A stretch of DNA of 64,000 bases from Ramlibacter paludis (lineage in GTDB: Bacteria > Pseudomonadota > Gammaproteobacteria > Burkholderiales > Burkholderiaceae_C). This document shows positions 1-7,775 of this stretch, piece after piece (position 1 is the first letter of the stretch; every line of letters starts with the position of its first letter). The notes under the pieces were generated by a model. The model did not search any database. It had not been told where the DNA came from and saw only the letters and a program-made list of their open reading frames with translations. The stretch lies in contig NZ_JAKLTM010000003.1 of NCBI RefSeq assembly GCF_022012305.1, forward strand, positions 372,001 to 436,000, given 5' to 3'. A program made the translations under genes and the position numbers.

Positions 1-9
1 TTGACGTGC

Positions 10-28
10 AACTGAATACATTTTAGTT
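10..28. promoter_or_regulatory. AT-rich imperfect dyad at the left edge
   Basis: An AACTGAA arm (10-16) faces TTTAGTT (22-28) across TACAT, with one mismatch per arm. It lies in a short AT-rich patch in otherwise GC-rich DNA. It may be an operator for the small gene at 62 or for a leftward gene outside the window. No convincing promoter spacing was found. Confidence 0.22.
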
Positions 29-61
29 ACAACTAGCCCGGCAGCGGCGTAAGCTCGCGGG

Positions 62-292
62 ATGGACACGAAAGCACTCGACATGCAGGCGGTGGCCACG
101 CGGGAGGACGTCGCGCGGCAGCTGGGCGGCCTGACGCAGGACGAGATCGCGGACCTGCTGCTGCGCCACCTGCAGCGCATCGCGCAGCTCGAACACCAGC
201 TGCGCGTGCTGCAGGCCTCGCAGGCCCAGTACATCCATTCGGTGCACCTGGAGCGGGACGGACCCGCCCCCTGGCACGAGCCTCATGCCTGA
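62..292 (+). CDS. small hypothetical protein
   Basis: The product is 76 residues with no family I recognise. Residues 15-60 look helical and heptad-rich (leucines in the QLGGLTQDEIADLLL and LQRIAQLEHQL stretches), so a short coiled coil is likely. No signal peptide or membrane segment is seen. It is convergent with soxB, whose stop codon lies 3 bases beyond its own, so it is probably not part of the sox operon. The ATG at 62 has only a weak purine-rich stretch upstream; an internal ATG at 83 is an alternative start. That it is a real gene rests on good codon bias and on filling the space exactly. Confidence 0.5.
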   Translation: MDTKALDMQAVATREDVARQLGGLTQDEIADLLLRHLQRIAQLEHQLRVLQASQAQYIHSVHLERDGPAPWHEPHA

Positions 293-295
293 GGC

Positions 296-2029
296 TCAGC
301 CGGCGTAGCCGGGGTTGGGCAGGGCGCCCACCAGCGTCGGCAGGCTGGCCTGCCGCGCGGCCACGCGCCCGCCCTTGGCCTGGAGCCACTGTTCCACCAG
401 GTCCCAGACCGGCGGCGTGTTGGCCGTCCTGGCTTCCTCGCTGACCGGCGCCCAGCCCGCCACCTTGTACTTGCGGTCGGCGGCGATGGGCTGGCCGCCC
501 AGGCGCATGTCGGTGATGCGACTGCCCATGGCGGCGGAAGGATCGATCGCGTACTGCAGCCCGCCCACGCGCACCATGTCGCCGCCTTGCTGGTAGTACG
601 GGTCGGGGTTGAAGAGGTTGTCGGCCACGTCTTCCAGCACCGTCTTGAGCATCTCCCCGCTCATCTCGCTGACGGTGCTGTACGAATAGGTGGTGGCGGT
701 CATGTCCATCAGCCACTCGCGAGTGATGGCCTGGCCGGCGAGCAGGGACGTGCCCCAGCGGAAGCCGGGCGAGAAGGCGATCTGCGCGCCTTGCACGTCC
801 AGCAGCGCATCCAGCAGCAGCTGGTCGCCGGTGCCGTTGAAGTTGCCGCGGCGGTACAGCGTGCCTTCGGTCACGGCCAGCACCTCGCCGAGCTTCGCCT
901 CGTAGGGCGCGCGCACCTTGGTGATCAGCGCCTGCATCGCCGGATCGGCCGGCAGCAGGTTGGCGAACACGGGCAGCAGCGTGTAGCGGAAGTCCGCCAG
1001 CTTGCCGCCCTTCACGTCCAGGTCCAGCACCGCCAGGAACTTGCCGTTGCTGCCGGCGTTGGTGACGATGGTCTTGCCGGACTTGTTGCCGACGATGCTC
1101 GCCACGGGCATGCCGTCGTGCGTGTGGCCGCCGAGGATGGCGTCGATGCCGGTCACGCGCGATGCCAGCTTCAGGTCGACGTCCATGCCGTTGTGGCTCA
1201 GGAGCACGACGACCTGCGCACCCTTGCCGCGCACCTCGTCCACCACCTTCTGCATCGCCTCGTCCTGGATGCCGAAGGTCCAGTCGGCGACGAAGTAGCG
1301 CGGGTTGGCGATCGGCGTGTACGGGAAAGCCTGGCCGATGATGGCCACCCGGGTCCCGTTGATCTCGCGCAGCGTGTAGGGCTCGAACACCGGGTCGCCG
1401 AAGTCGGCGGTCTTGACGTTCTGCGCCAGGAACTGGATCCTGCCGGCCAGTTCCCTGTCGACGATCTCCTTCACGCGGTCCATGCCCAGCGTGAATTCCC
1501 AGTGGCCGGTCATGATGTCCACGCCCAGCAGCTTCGCGGCCTCCACCATGTCCTGGCCGCGCGTCCACAGCGCCGTGGCCGACCCTTGCCAGGTGTCGCC
1601 CCCATCGAGCAGCAGCGCGCCCGGCCGGCTCGCCTTCAGGCGCTTCACCAGCGTGGCCAGGTGCGCGAAGCCGCCGACCTTGCCGTAGCGGCGCGCCGCG
1701 GCATCGAAGTCGAGATAGGTGAGGGCGTGCGCTGCCGGCGTGCCGGCCGGCACCTTGGCCACGCGCAACAGGTGCTCGCCCACCAGGTGCGGCAGCTGCC
1801 CCTTCATGGGGCCGATGCCGAGGTTCACGCTCGGCTCGCGGAAGTGCACCGGCAGCAGCTGCGCGTGGCAGTCCGTCATGTGCAGCAGCGACACGTTGCC
1901 GAAGCGCGGCAGCTCGTACATCGCTTCGCCGGCCGTCGCGGCATTCGCGTCGGCCCAGCGGCCCAGGCCCATGCCGGCGACCGCGCCCGCCCCCAGCACC
2001 TGGAGGAAGTCCCGCTTCGACAGGTTCAC
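296..2029 (-). CDS. soxB: SoxB, thiosulfohydrolase of the Sox complex
   Basis: SoxB is the periplasmic di-manganese enzyme that hydrolytically releases sulfate from the thiosulfonate carried on SoxY. The 577-residue length is typical. Metallophosphatase-type metal motifs are visible: D53 and H55 in the DCHAQ motif, D145 in GGDTWQGS, GHWEF near 175-179 and a later GGHTHDGMP. The start is a GTG whose bases overlap the soxX stop (GTGA), indicating translational coupling. The N-terminus looks like a Tat signal, but the twin arginine is Lys-Arg (SKRDFLQVL). It is the last gene of the seven-gene minus-strand sox run. Confidence 0.96.
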   Translation of the reverse strand: MNLSKRDFLQVLGAGAVAGMGLGRWADANAATAGEAMYELPRFGNVSLLHMTDCHAQLLPVHFREPSVNLGIGPMKGQLPHLVGEHLLRVAKVPAGTPAAHALTYLDFDAAARRYGKVGGFAHLATLVKRLKASRPGALLLDGGDTWQGSATALWTRGQDMVEAAKLLGVDIMTGHWEFTLGMDRVKEIVDRELAGRIQFLAQNVKTADFGDPVFEPYTLREINGTRVAIIGQAFPYTPIANPRYFVADWTFGIQDEAMQKVVDEVRGKGAQVVVLLSHNGMDVDLKLASRVTGIDAILGGHTHDGMPVASIVGNKSGKTIVTNAGSNGKFLAVLDLDVKGGKLADFRYTLLPVFANLLPADPAMQALITKVRAPYEAKLGEVLAVTEGTLYRRGNFNGTGDQLLLDALLDVQGAQIAFSPGFRWGTSLLAGQAITREWLMDMTATTYSYSTVSEMSGEMLKTVLEDVADNLFNPDPYYQQGGDMVRVGGLQYAIDPSAAMGSRITDMRLGGQPIAADRKYKVAGWAPVSEEARTANTPPVWDLVEQWLQAKGGRVAARQASLPTLVGALPNPGYAG

Positions 2030-2679
2030 TTGTTGACCGGCGAGGCAGGGTCCAGCAGCAGGGCCATCACGTGCTGGATCTGGGCTTCGGTGAGGTTGCC
2101 CATGTGGCCGGCGCGCGGCATGTTGGAACAGGCGTTGTAGGCCTTGGCGTTCCAGATCTTGCCCCAGGTGTATTCCACGATCGGCTTGGAGGCGGCGCTG
2201 CTGGGGTCGCTCACGCCGCGGATCTTGCCGTAGTTGTAGAGGCTGGGCCCGATGGTGCCGAAGGAGATTTCCTCCTTCGTGATCTGGTGGCAGTTGTAGC
2301 AGTTGCCGCCGTTGGCGCCACCGGCGGTGTCGGTCCAGGTGAGGCCGCGGCCGCTTTGCGCGATCGCTTCGCCCTGCTTCCAGTCGCCCAGGAACTTGCC
2401 GCCCGCGGGCCACTTGACCGTCTTCAGGTTGGCTTCCTCGATGCGCTTGGCCGTGGCGGTATCGAGCGGCTTGCCGCTGACGTCGGCCTCGTTGCAAAGC
2501 TTCAGCGTCTCGTCGATCGCGGTGACGCGCTCGATGTTGGCGATGCCCTTGGTGTGGAAACCGCTCTTCACCATGTCCTGCGCCATCTTGTCGAGATCGG
2601 CGCCGGACGGCGTGGAGGCGCAGCCGACCACCGCGGCGGCAACGGCCAGCGCGGTCCAGGCGATGTGGATCTTTTTCAT
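2026..2679 (-). CDS. soxX: SoxX, monoheme c-type cytochrome subunit of SoxAX
   Basis: SoxX pairs with SoxA to couple thiosulfate oxidatively to the SoxY cysteine and passes electrons to cytochrome c. The 217-residue protein has one heme motif, CYNCH at 127-131, and a probable distal Met187 in the SNMPRAGH stretch. The N-terminus is a signal peptide ending in a lipobox-like VVGC (Cys20), so this SoxX may be lipid-anchored rather than free in the periplasm. The roughly 100 residues before the heme motif make it longer than the shortest SoxX proteins. It lies 16 bases after soxA and overlaps soxB by 4. Confidence 0.94.
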   Translation of the reverse strand: MKKIHIAWTALAVAAAVVGCASTPSGADLDKMAQDMVKSGFHTKGIANIERVTAIDETLKLCNEADVSGKPLDTATAKRIEEANLKTVKWPAGGKFLGDWKQGEAIAQSGRGLTWTDTAGGANGGNCYNCHQITKEEISFGTIGPSLYNYGKIRGVSDPSSAASKPIVEYTWGKIWNAKAYNACSNMPRAGHMGNLTEAQIQHVMALLLDPASPVNK

Positions 2680-2695
2680 GAGTGCAGCTCCCGCG

Positions 2696-3496
2696 TCAGC
2701 GCTTGAGGGACGGCGCGATCGACTTGGCGCCCGTGGCGTTGACGCCGAGATAGGTGGACAGCGCGGTCAGCGCCTCGGCGCCGAACTCGGGCTCGGGGAA
2801 GCGCTGCTGGCGGTAGCAGTCGTTCAGCCGCAGCTGCATGCTCCACATCTGGCCGTTGGACACGCGGTAGGCGGGCCAGGCGGCGAAGCCGACGCCGTCG
2901 CCGGGGTTCTTGGTCAGGTTCGGCAGGTCCTGCAGGCGGATGCGCTTGCCGTCCTCGCCATGGCAGGACGCGCAGGCGAAGTCGTGCGTGCCGCCGCGCA
3001 TGAAGAACAGGCGCTTGCCGACCTGGTAGTACTCGCGCTCCATCGGGTGGCTTTGCGGCAACTTGAAGGCCAGGCCGCGCGATTCGGAAGCGACCCAGGT
3101 CGCGAGCGCGGTCACGTTGGCCATCTCGCCGCTGCCGAAAGGCGTCTTCGCGATGTCGGCGGCGTTGAATCCCTGCAGCTTCTCCATGCAGGTCACGAGG
3201 CGCGTCTCCAGGTCCTGCACCTTGGCGGTATCGGCAAAGTAGCGAGGCAGTTCGACGAAGGCGCCTTTCACCACGCCCGGGCCCTTGCCCAGGTCGCAGG
3301 CTTCCAGCGAGGCGTTCTTCGGGCCGCGCTTCTGCTTCCAGAGCGCTTCGCCCTTGGCCTCGAACAGCTCCGCCGGATTGCCGTCGGCCAGCATGGCGCG
3401 GTATTCATCGATCGCCTGCGAGGCGCTTTTCTGCGCCGCCGCGCCGAACGACAGGCTGGACAGCGCAAGCGCCGCCAGCAGGAAGGGAATGCGCAT
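2696..3496 (-). CDS. soxA: SoxA, c-type cytochrome subunit of SoxAX
   Basis: The 266-residue protein has a signal peptide (cleavage near residue 21). It has a single heme motif, CASCH at 175-179, and the downstream Cys227 in LNDCYRQ, which in SoxA becomes the persulfide-modified heme ligand and active-site cysteine. The N-terminal half has Cys67 and Cys103 but no CxxCH, so this is the monoheme type in which the first heme was lost. The ATG at 3496 is preceded by AGAGGAG at good spacing. It acts in the periplasm with SoxX, on SoxYZ. Confidence 0.95.
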   Translation of the reverse strand: MRIPFLLAALALSSLSFGAAAQKSASQAIDEYRAMLADGNPAELFEAKGEALWKQKRGPKNASLEACDLGKGPGVVKGAFVELPRYFADTAKVQDLETRLVTCMEKLQGFNAADIAKTPFGSGEMANVTALATWVASESRGLAFKLPQSHPMEREYYQVGKRLFFMRGGTHDFACASCHGEDGKRIRLQDLPNLTKNPGDGVGFAAWPAYRVSNGQMWSMQLRLNDCYRQQRFPEPEFGAEALTALSTYLGVNATGAKSIAPSLKR

Positions 3497-3530
3497 CGTC
3501 TCGTCTCCTCTTTGTACTTCCCGGCCGCCT

Positions 3531-3842
3531 TCAGGCGACGGTGGCTTCGTCGGTGCGGGTCTCGCCCCGGTTGTCCTTCCAGCTGATGCCAACCTTGTCG
3601 CCGGCCTTGGCGCCCTTGATCGTGAACTGCAGGAAGGGGTTCTTGGCCACGGCCGGGCCCCATTCCGCGGTCAGCACCGGCTTGCCGTTCAGCGTCGCGG
3701 TGACGTCGGTGATGTGCCAGGCCGGGATGGTCTTGCCGGCCGCGTCCTTGCGCTGCCCGGTTTCCATCTCGTGGCTCATGAGGACGCGGACGACCGCGCC
3801 GTTGCCCTGCACCTGCGCGCGGATGCGCATCGGATCTGCCAT
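3531..3842 (-). CDS. soxZ: SoxZ, sulfur-carrier partner of SoxY
   Basis: The 103-residue beta-sandwich protein forms the SoxYZ heterodimer that carries sulfur intermediates between the Sox enzymes. Its length and the stretches VLMSHEMETGQRKD and FTIKGAKAGDKV fit the family. There is no signal peptide; SoxZ is known to be exported by hitch-hiking on the Tat-targeted SoxY, which agrees with the next gene. It sits between soxY (20-base gap) and soxA (34-base gap) on one transcript. Confidence 0.95.
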   Translation of the reverse strand: MADPMRIRAQVQGNGAVVRVLMSHEMETGQRKDAAGKTIPAWHITDVTATLNGKPVLTAEWGPAVAKNPFLQFTIKGAKAGDKVGISWKDNRGETRTDEATVA

Positions 3843-3862
3843 GTTCTGCTCCTTGTTCCGGT

Positions 3863-4321
3863 TCAGCCGCCGCAGCCGCCGAGGGTGACCTTGATTTCCT
3901 TCTTCGCGTAGTACGCCTTGCCGTCGTTGGCGATGGCGACCGCGTAGACGTCGGACGACTGGCCCATCTTGGCGCGCGTCAGGAAATTGGGTTCGATGTT
4001 CTCGTTGACGTTGAAGACCGCCACCAGCGTGTTCGGGTTCTTCTCCACCATCAGGGCCAGCATCTTGATGCCGGGGAGGGTGGTGCCGGCGCCGATCGGC
4101 ACCACGGCGCCGTTCTCGGCGATGTCCGGGCCGGTGATCGTCACGTCCTTGCTCTCGCCCAGGGCGCCGTTGCCGCCCAGGGCCTTGAGCGCCTCCTGGA
4201 CCGACTTGGCCTCGAAGGCGTTCTTGTTGAACGCATGGGCCGGCGTGGTGAACGCGGCGCCCGCGCCCAGGACCCCGGCCGCGGCCAGGCCCTGCTTCAG
4301 CGCATCACGGCGTGTCTGCAT
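3863..4321 (-). CDS. soxY: SoxY, sulfur-carrier protein with C-terminal GGCGG
   Basis: SoxY binds the pathway intermediates on a cysteine at the end of a flexible tail. Here the chain ends in LGGCGG, with Cys150 of 152 residues. The N-terminus has a twin-arginine signal (QTRRDALKQGL) followed by an alanine-rich hydrophobic stretch and an AHA cleavage site, so it should be exported folded, with SoxZ. The ATG at 4321 has a strong AAAGGAGAG site upstream. An in-frame extension to about 4390 has no such signal and would hide the Tat motif. Confidence 0.96.
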   Translation of the reverse strand: MQTRRDALKQGLAAAGVLGAGAAFTTPAHAFNKNAFEAKSVQEALKALGGNGALGESKDVTITGPDIAENGAVVPIGAGTTLPGIKMLALMVEKNPNTLVAVFNVNENIEPNFLTRAKMGQSSDVYAVAIANDGKAYYAKKEIKVTLGGCGG

Positions 4322-4386
4322 GGAATCTCTCCTTTGGAAAACAAATGCTAGGGACCGCGCGGCGTGCGCCGTCCCGGGGAAACCCT

Positions 4387-5430
4387 TCACCGTGGCGCGC
4401 CCGCTGCCAACCAGTTGGCAATGGCGCGCGCTTCGGGCTCGGCGATCTGCTGCGGCGGCATGGGAATCTGGCCCCAGGTGCCGCTGCCGCCTGACTGGAT
4501 CTTACCGGCGAGGTAATCCGCCTTGCCGGCATGGCGTTTCGCGATGTCCTGCCAGCTCGGGCCGACCAGCTTGGCATCGGGCGCGTGGCAGGCAAAGCAG
4601 TTGTTCTTCTGCACGAGCGTGGTCGCGCCGGCGGGCGCCGCAGCCACCGCCGGCGCCGGCGGGGCTCCCGCGGCCAGCGTGGCCGGCCGCGTGGCCACGC
4701 CGCGCTGGGCGCCGACGAGGCGGTTCTGGTCCGCAAGGTTGCCGTGCGCGTCGCGGGCGTAGTCCGGCAGCTGCGAGGTGACCTGGACCTGCGCCACGCA
4801 GTCCTTCATGCACAGCGGCGCCTTCACGTCGGGCGCGCGTGCCGCCAACTCCGCTCCCGGCCACAGCGCGTGCGCCGTTGTCATGCCCTTGCGGTTCGGC
4901 AGCCGGTCCTGCACCTGCTGCATGTTGGCGTTGGACAGCACGAACTTGTCGTCGACCACTTCCGCCAGGTTCAGCATGTAGGCGGTGACGGCGTAGACCT
5001 CGTCGGCCGAGAGGGACTTGGGCGAGTTCCAAGGCATCGCGCGGTTGATGTAGTCCCACAGCGTGGAGAGCTGCGAGAGCTTCATCATCGTCGTGCGGCC
5101 CGGGTAGGCGCGGTCGTTCAGGCGCGCGACGCGGCCGGTGGCGACGTCGTCGCGGGTCGTGCCGCCCACCAGCGGGTTGAACACCGAGTTCGATTCGCCG
5201 AACACGCCGTGGCAGGACGCGCACTTGGCGTCCCACACTTCCTGGCCACGCGCGACGCTGCCGGATCCCGCGGGCAAGCCCTGGAAATCGGGCCGCACGT
5301 CGATGTCCCAGGCAGCCACTTCCTTGGGCGTTGCGGCTCGGCCAATGCCGGGGAAGCGCGCTTCCTGCGCCTGAGCCGTCGCGCCGGCCAGCAGCAAGAC
5401 GGCCAGCGCGAGTTCACGACACCTGGACAT
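4387..5430 (-). CDS. soxD: SoxD, diheme cytochrome c subunit of sulfane dehydrogenase SoxCD
   Basis: The 347-residue protein has an N-terminal signal peptide (to about residue 22) and two heme motifs, CASCH at 70-74 and CFACH at 278-282, separated by an Ala/Pro-rich linker around 250-270. SoxD accepts electrons from the molybdenum subunit SoxC when the SoxY-bound sulfane sulfur is oxidised. Its start overlaps the soxC end by 17 bases, so the two are translated together. Having both soxC and soxD predicts complete oxidation of thiosulfate to sulfate without obligatory sulfur globules. Confidence 0.94.
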   Translation of the reverse strand: MSRCRELALAVLLLAGATAQAQEARFPGIGRAATPKEVAAWDIDVRPDFQGLPAGSGSVARGQEVWDAKCASCHGVFGESNSVFNPLVGGTTRDDVATGRVARLNDRAYPGRTTMMKLSQLSTLWDYINRAMPWNSPKSLSADEVYAVTAYMLNLAEVVDDKFVLSNANMQQVQDRLPNRKGMTTAHALWPGAELAARAPDVKAPLCMKDCVAQVQVTSQLPDYARDAHGNLADQNRLVGAQRGVATRPATLAAGAPPAPAVAAAPAGATTLVQKNNCFACHAPDAKLVGPSWQDIAKRHAGKADYLAGKIQSGGSGTWGQIPMPPQQIAEPEARAIANWLAAGAPR

Positions 5431-6757
5431 TGCGCACCTCGCCGTTGGCCTCCACCTTCCAGGTCTGGATGGCGTTGTTGTGATAGATCGAGCGCGTGCC
5501 GCGCACTTCGCGCAGCTGCCGGTAGTTGGGCTGCACGTAGCCGGTGCTGTCGACCGCGCGGCTTTGCAGCAGCGCGGGCCGGCCGTCCCACACCCAGTCG
5601 AGGCTGAAGCGGGTGAGGCACTTGTCCATCACCGGGCCCTGCAGCAAGGCCCGGCGCCAGTTGCGGCCGCCGTCGACGGAAACGTCCACCTGTTTCACCG
5701 TGCCGCGGCCCGACCACGCGAGGCCGCTGATGCTGTAGAAGCCGCGATCCAGCAGCTGCTGGCCGCCCGAAGGCGTGGTGATCACGCTCTTGCATTCCTG
5801 GATGCTGGTGTACTGGCGATGCGTGCCGTCCGGCATCAGGTCGACGTAGTGCACCGTTTCGTCCTTGGTCGCCCAGGGCTGGTCGCCGACTTCCAGCCGC
5901 CGCAGGTACTTGACCCAGCTCACGCCTTGCACGCCGGGGACGACCAGTCGTAGCGGGTAGCCGTTTTCAGGTCGCAGCATCTCGCCGTTCTGGCCGTAGG
6001 CCACCAGCACCTGGCCGGAGGTGATCAGCTCCATGGGGATGGTGCGGGTCATCGAGGAGCCGTCGGCGCCTTCGGCCAGCAGGAAGCGGCCCTTTTTCAG
6101 GTCCGCGCCGGCCATCTCCAGCAGCGTGACGAGCGGCACGCCGGTGAATTCGCTGCACGAGAGCATGCCGTGCGTGTACTGCACGCTGGGCACCGCGACG
6201 TTGCCCCATTCCATGCCGGTGTTCGCGCCGCACTCGATGAAGTGGAAGCGCGACACCGAGGGCAGCCGCATGATCTCGTCGAGGGTGAACACCTTCGGCG
6301 TCTTCACCAGGCCGTTGACCATCAGCCGGTGCCTGGTGGGATCGATGTCCCACCAGCCCTGGTGGTGCCGCTCGAAGTGCAGGCCGCTGGGCGTGACGAT
6401 GCCGAACAGCGACTGCAAGGGCGCGAAGGAAACGGAGGCCTGGCGGGTCTGCGTGAGTCCCGGGCTGGGCCGGCGCTGCACGTTGGCCTCGTATTTCGAA
6501 GGCTTGCCGTAGCCGTCGGTGGCGACGCCCTGGCCGAGGCCGCGCGAGTGCTCGGGGAGCTGCAGGATGTTGGGATCGCCGTCCCCCTGCGCCCGCGCCG
6601 CACCGGCGGCGGTGACTGCCGCGGCTGCAGCGAAGGCGCCGCGCAGGAAATCGCGCCGGCCGCCGCGTGCCTCCTCCTGCACCCGCGCGATGCCGGCGGC
6701 GTCCAGGAAATGTTCCGGCGCCTTGCGCAGCCGGCCCTGCCGCGTCGCTTCCCCCAT
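5414..6757 (-). CDS. soxC: SoxC, molybdenum subunit of sulfane dehydrogenase
   Basis: The 447-residue protein belongs to the sulfite-oxidase-type molybdenum enzymes. The Tat signal is GGRRDFLRG at 32-40, followed by an Ala-rich hydrophobic segment. The molybdopterin-ligating cysteine is Cys176 in HFIECGANTG. The C-terminal third (PVMDKCLTRFSLDWVWDG) is the dimerisation-type domain of the family. The ATG at 6757 is preceded by GAGGAG; an upstream in-frame ATG at 6796 would lie inside the AT-rich operator region and is unlikely. It is the first sox structural gene after the regulator. Confidence 0.95.
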   Translation of the reverse strand: MGEATRQGRLRKAPEHFLDAAGIARVQEEARGGRRDFLRGAFAAAAAVTAAGAARAQGDGDPNILQLPEHSRGLGQGVATDGYGKPSKYEANVQRRPSPGLTQTRQASVSFAPLQSLFGIVTPSGLHFERHHQGWWDIDPTRHRLMVNGLVKTPKVFTLDEIMRLPSVSRFHFIECGANTGMEWGNVAVPSVQYTHGMLSCSEFTGVPLVTLLEMAGADLKKGRFLLAEGADGSSMTRTIPMELITSGQVLVAYGQNGEMLRPENGYPLRLVVPGVQGVSWVKYLRRLEVGDQPWATKDETVHYVDLMPDGTHRQYTSIQECKSVITTPSGGQQLLDRGFYSISGLAWSGRGTVKQVDVSVDGGRNWRRALLQGPVMDKCLTRFSLDWVWDGRPALLQSRAVDSTGYVQPNYRQLREVRGTRSIYHNNAIQTWKVEANGEVRNVQVS

Positions 6758-6776
6758 GGGTCTCCTCGTTCGTTGA

Positions 6777-6794
6777 GGCTTATAAATATAAGCC
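6777..6794. promoter_or_regulatory. perfect AT-rich palindrome, likely ArsR operator of the sox operon
   Basis: GGCTTATA (6777-6784) and TATAAGCC (6787-6794) are perfect 8-base arms around AA. The site lies 20 bases upstream of the soxC ATG, in the only AT-rich patch between the regulator and soxC. Size and composition fit operators bound by ArsR-family dimers such as BigR/SqrR/SoxR. Assignment to the adjacent regulator is inference. Confidence 0.7.
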
Positions 6795-6824
6795 ACAGGC
6801 GATATAAAGGACGGAATTTCTACC

Positions 6825-6844
6825 TATGGATTACCCTATCCATA
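6825..6844. promoter_or_regulatory. second dyad between the ArsR gene and soxC
   Basis: TATGGAT (6825-6831) and ATCCATA (6838-6844) form perfect 7-base arms around TACCCT, beginning 14 bases after the regulator stop codon. There is no GC-rich stem and no T-run, so it is not a typical terminator. It could be a second operator or part of the sox promoter. Its arms differ from the 6777 palindrome. Confidence 0.4.
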
Positions 6845-6857
6845 AGCGGTCACTGAA

Positions 6858-7202
6858 TCAAGGCAGGTCGGACTCGATCGCGATCTGGGTGCAGACGGCG
6901 CGGCACAGGGTCACCACGCGATCGTTGACGAGGCGGTAGTAGACCTGCACGCCTTCGCGCCGGCGGCCGATGACGCCGGCCTTGTGCAGCGTGTTCAGGT
7001 GCTGCGACATGTTGGGCTGCGTGGTCGGGATGCGCTCCAGCAGTTCGCTGACGTTGCGCTCGCCGTCGCACAGGGCGCTGATGATCTTCAGCCGCATGGG
7101 CGCCGACATGACGCGGAAGACTTCCGCGGCGAGCTCGAACACCTCATCCGATTCGGTGACGCTGGCGGCGGGTACGGCGGGAGTGCGCTGGGCGGTGGGC
7201 AT
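6858..7202 (-). CDS. ArsR-family transcriptional regulator, probable sulfide/thiosulfate-responsive repressor of sox
   Basis: The 114-residue winged-helix protein has the ArsR recognition-helix region TTQPNMSQHLNTLHKAGVI at about 60-78 and a beta-wing RREGVQVYYRL at 81-91. Three cysteines are present: Cys45 (ISALCDGE) and Cys100/Cys104 (VTLCRAVC). In the BigR/SqrR/SoxR branch, one cysteine in the second helix and one in the last helix form a (poly)sulfide link that releases DNA; Cys45 and Cys100/104 sit in matching places. It is co-directional with soxC, 100 bases away across two dyads, so it probably represses the sox operon. Sensor chemistry is inferred from position only. Confidence 0.85.
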   Translation of the reverse strand: MPTAQRTPAVPAASVTESDEVFELAAEVFRVMSAPMRLKIISALCDGERNVSELLERIPTTQPNMSQHLNTLHKAGVIGRRREGVQVYYRLVNDRVVTLCRAVCTQIAIESDLP

Positions 7203-7217
7203 GGCGGATGGGACAAA

Positions 7218-7592
7218 TCATAACCGCCGCCCCCGTCCCGGCCGTTCGTGGTCGGCCTGGCAGGCCGTGCAGAAAGGCGTCGCCGGCAAGGCGAGCAGGC
7301 GGCGCTCGTCGATCTGCTCTCCGCATTCCTGGCACGCCCCGTAGCTGCCTTCGTCCATGCGCCGCAGCGCCGCGCTCACCTGGGCCAGTTCGGTGGTCGC
7401 ATGGGACAGGGCGACGTCGTCGATGGCCGCCCGGCTTTCCTCGGCGGCCACGTCCTTGAAGTCCTGCACTTCGGTGCCATGGTCGCTCGCCCTGGCTTCC
7501 GCGGCATCCTGGAGCAGGGCGCGCAACTCCTGCTGGCGCAGGGCCAGCAGGCCGCGCAGGCGGGCCAGGAGGTCCGGTTCGGGAGGGCTCAT
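7218..7592 (-). CDS. DksA/TraR-family zinc-finger protein
   Basis: The protein is about 124 residues. The N-terminal half is helical (ARLRGLLALRQQELRALL) and the C-terminal part has a four-cysteine zinc finger: CQECG followed by CTAC. Family members bind in the RNA polymerase secondary channel and change promoter response, often with ppGpp. It is shorter than canonical DksA (about 150), so it is more likely a DksA-like paralogue than the main one. Its stop lies 15 bases before the ArsR start, so it could lead that transcript. The start is uncertain: the ATG at 7592 has little Shine-Dalgarno support and an ATG at 7661 would add 23 residues. Confidence 0.8.
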   Translation of the reverse strand: MSPPEPDLLARLRGLLALRQQELRALLQDAAEARASDHGTEVQDFKDVAAEESRAAIDDVALSHATTELAQVSAALRRMDEGSYGACQECGEQIDERRLLALPATPFCTACQADHERPGRGRRL

Positions 7593-7775
7593 GGAAGTGG
7601 CTGGAAGGCGGAGAAGCGGGCGCCGGTTCACTATGTTCCCGCGACTGGCGCCCGCACGCAAGCGCCGCGCATCGCCTCGTTGCGAGAGTAGTTACCCTCG
7701 ATCGTCCCATCGGGCCTTGTGCGCCGGCCGCGGGCCGATGTAGTCTGCACCCAGAAACAACGGAGGGCTCAGTCC

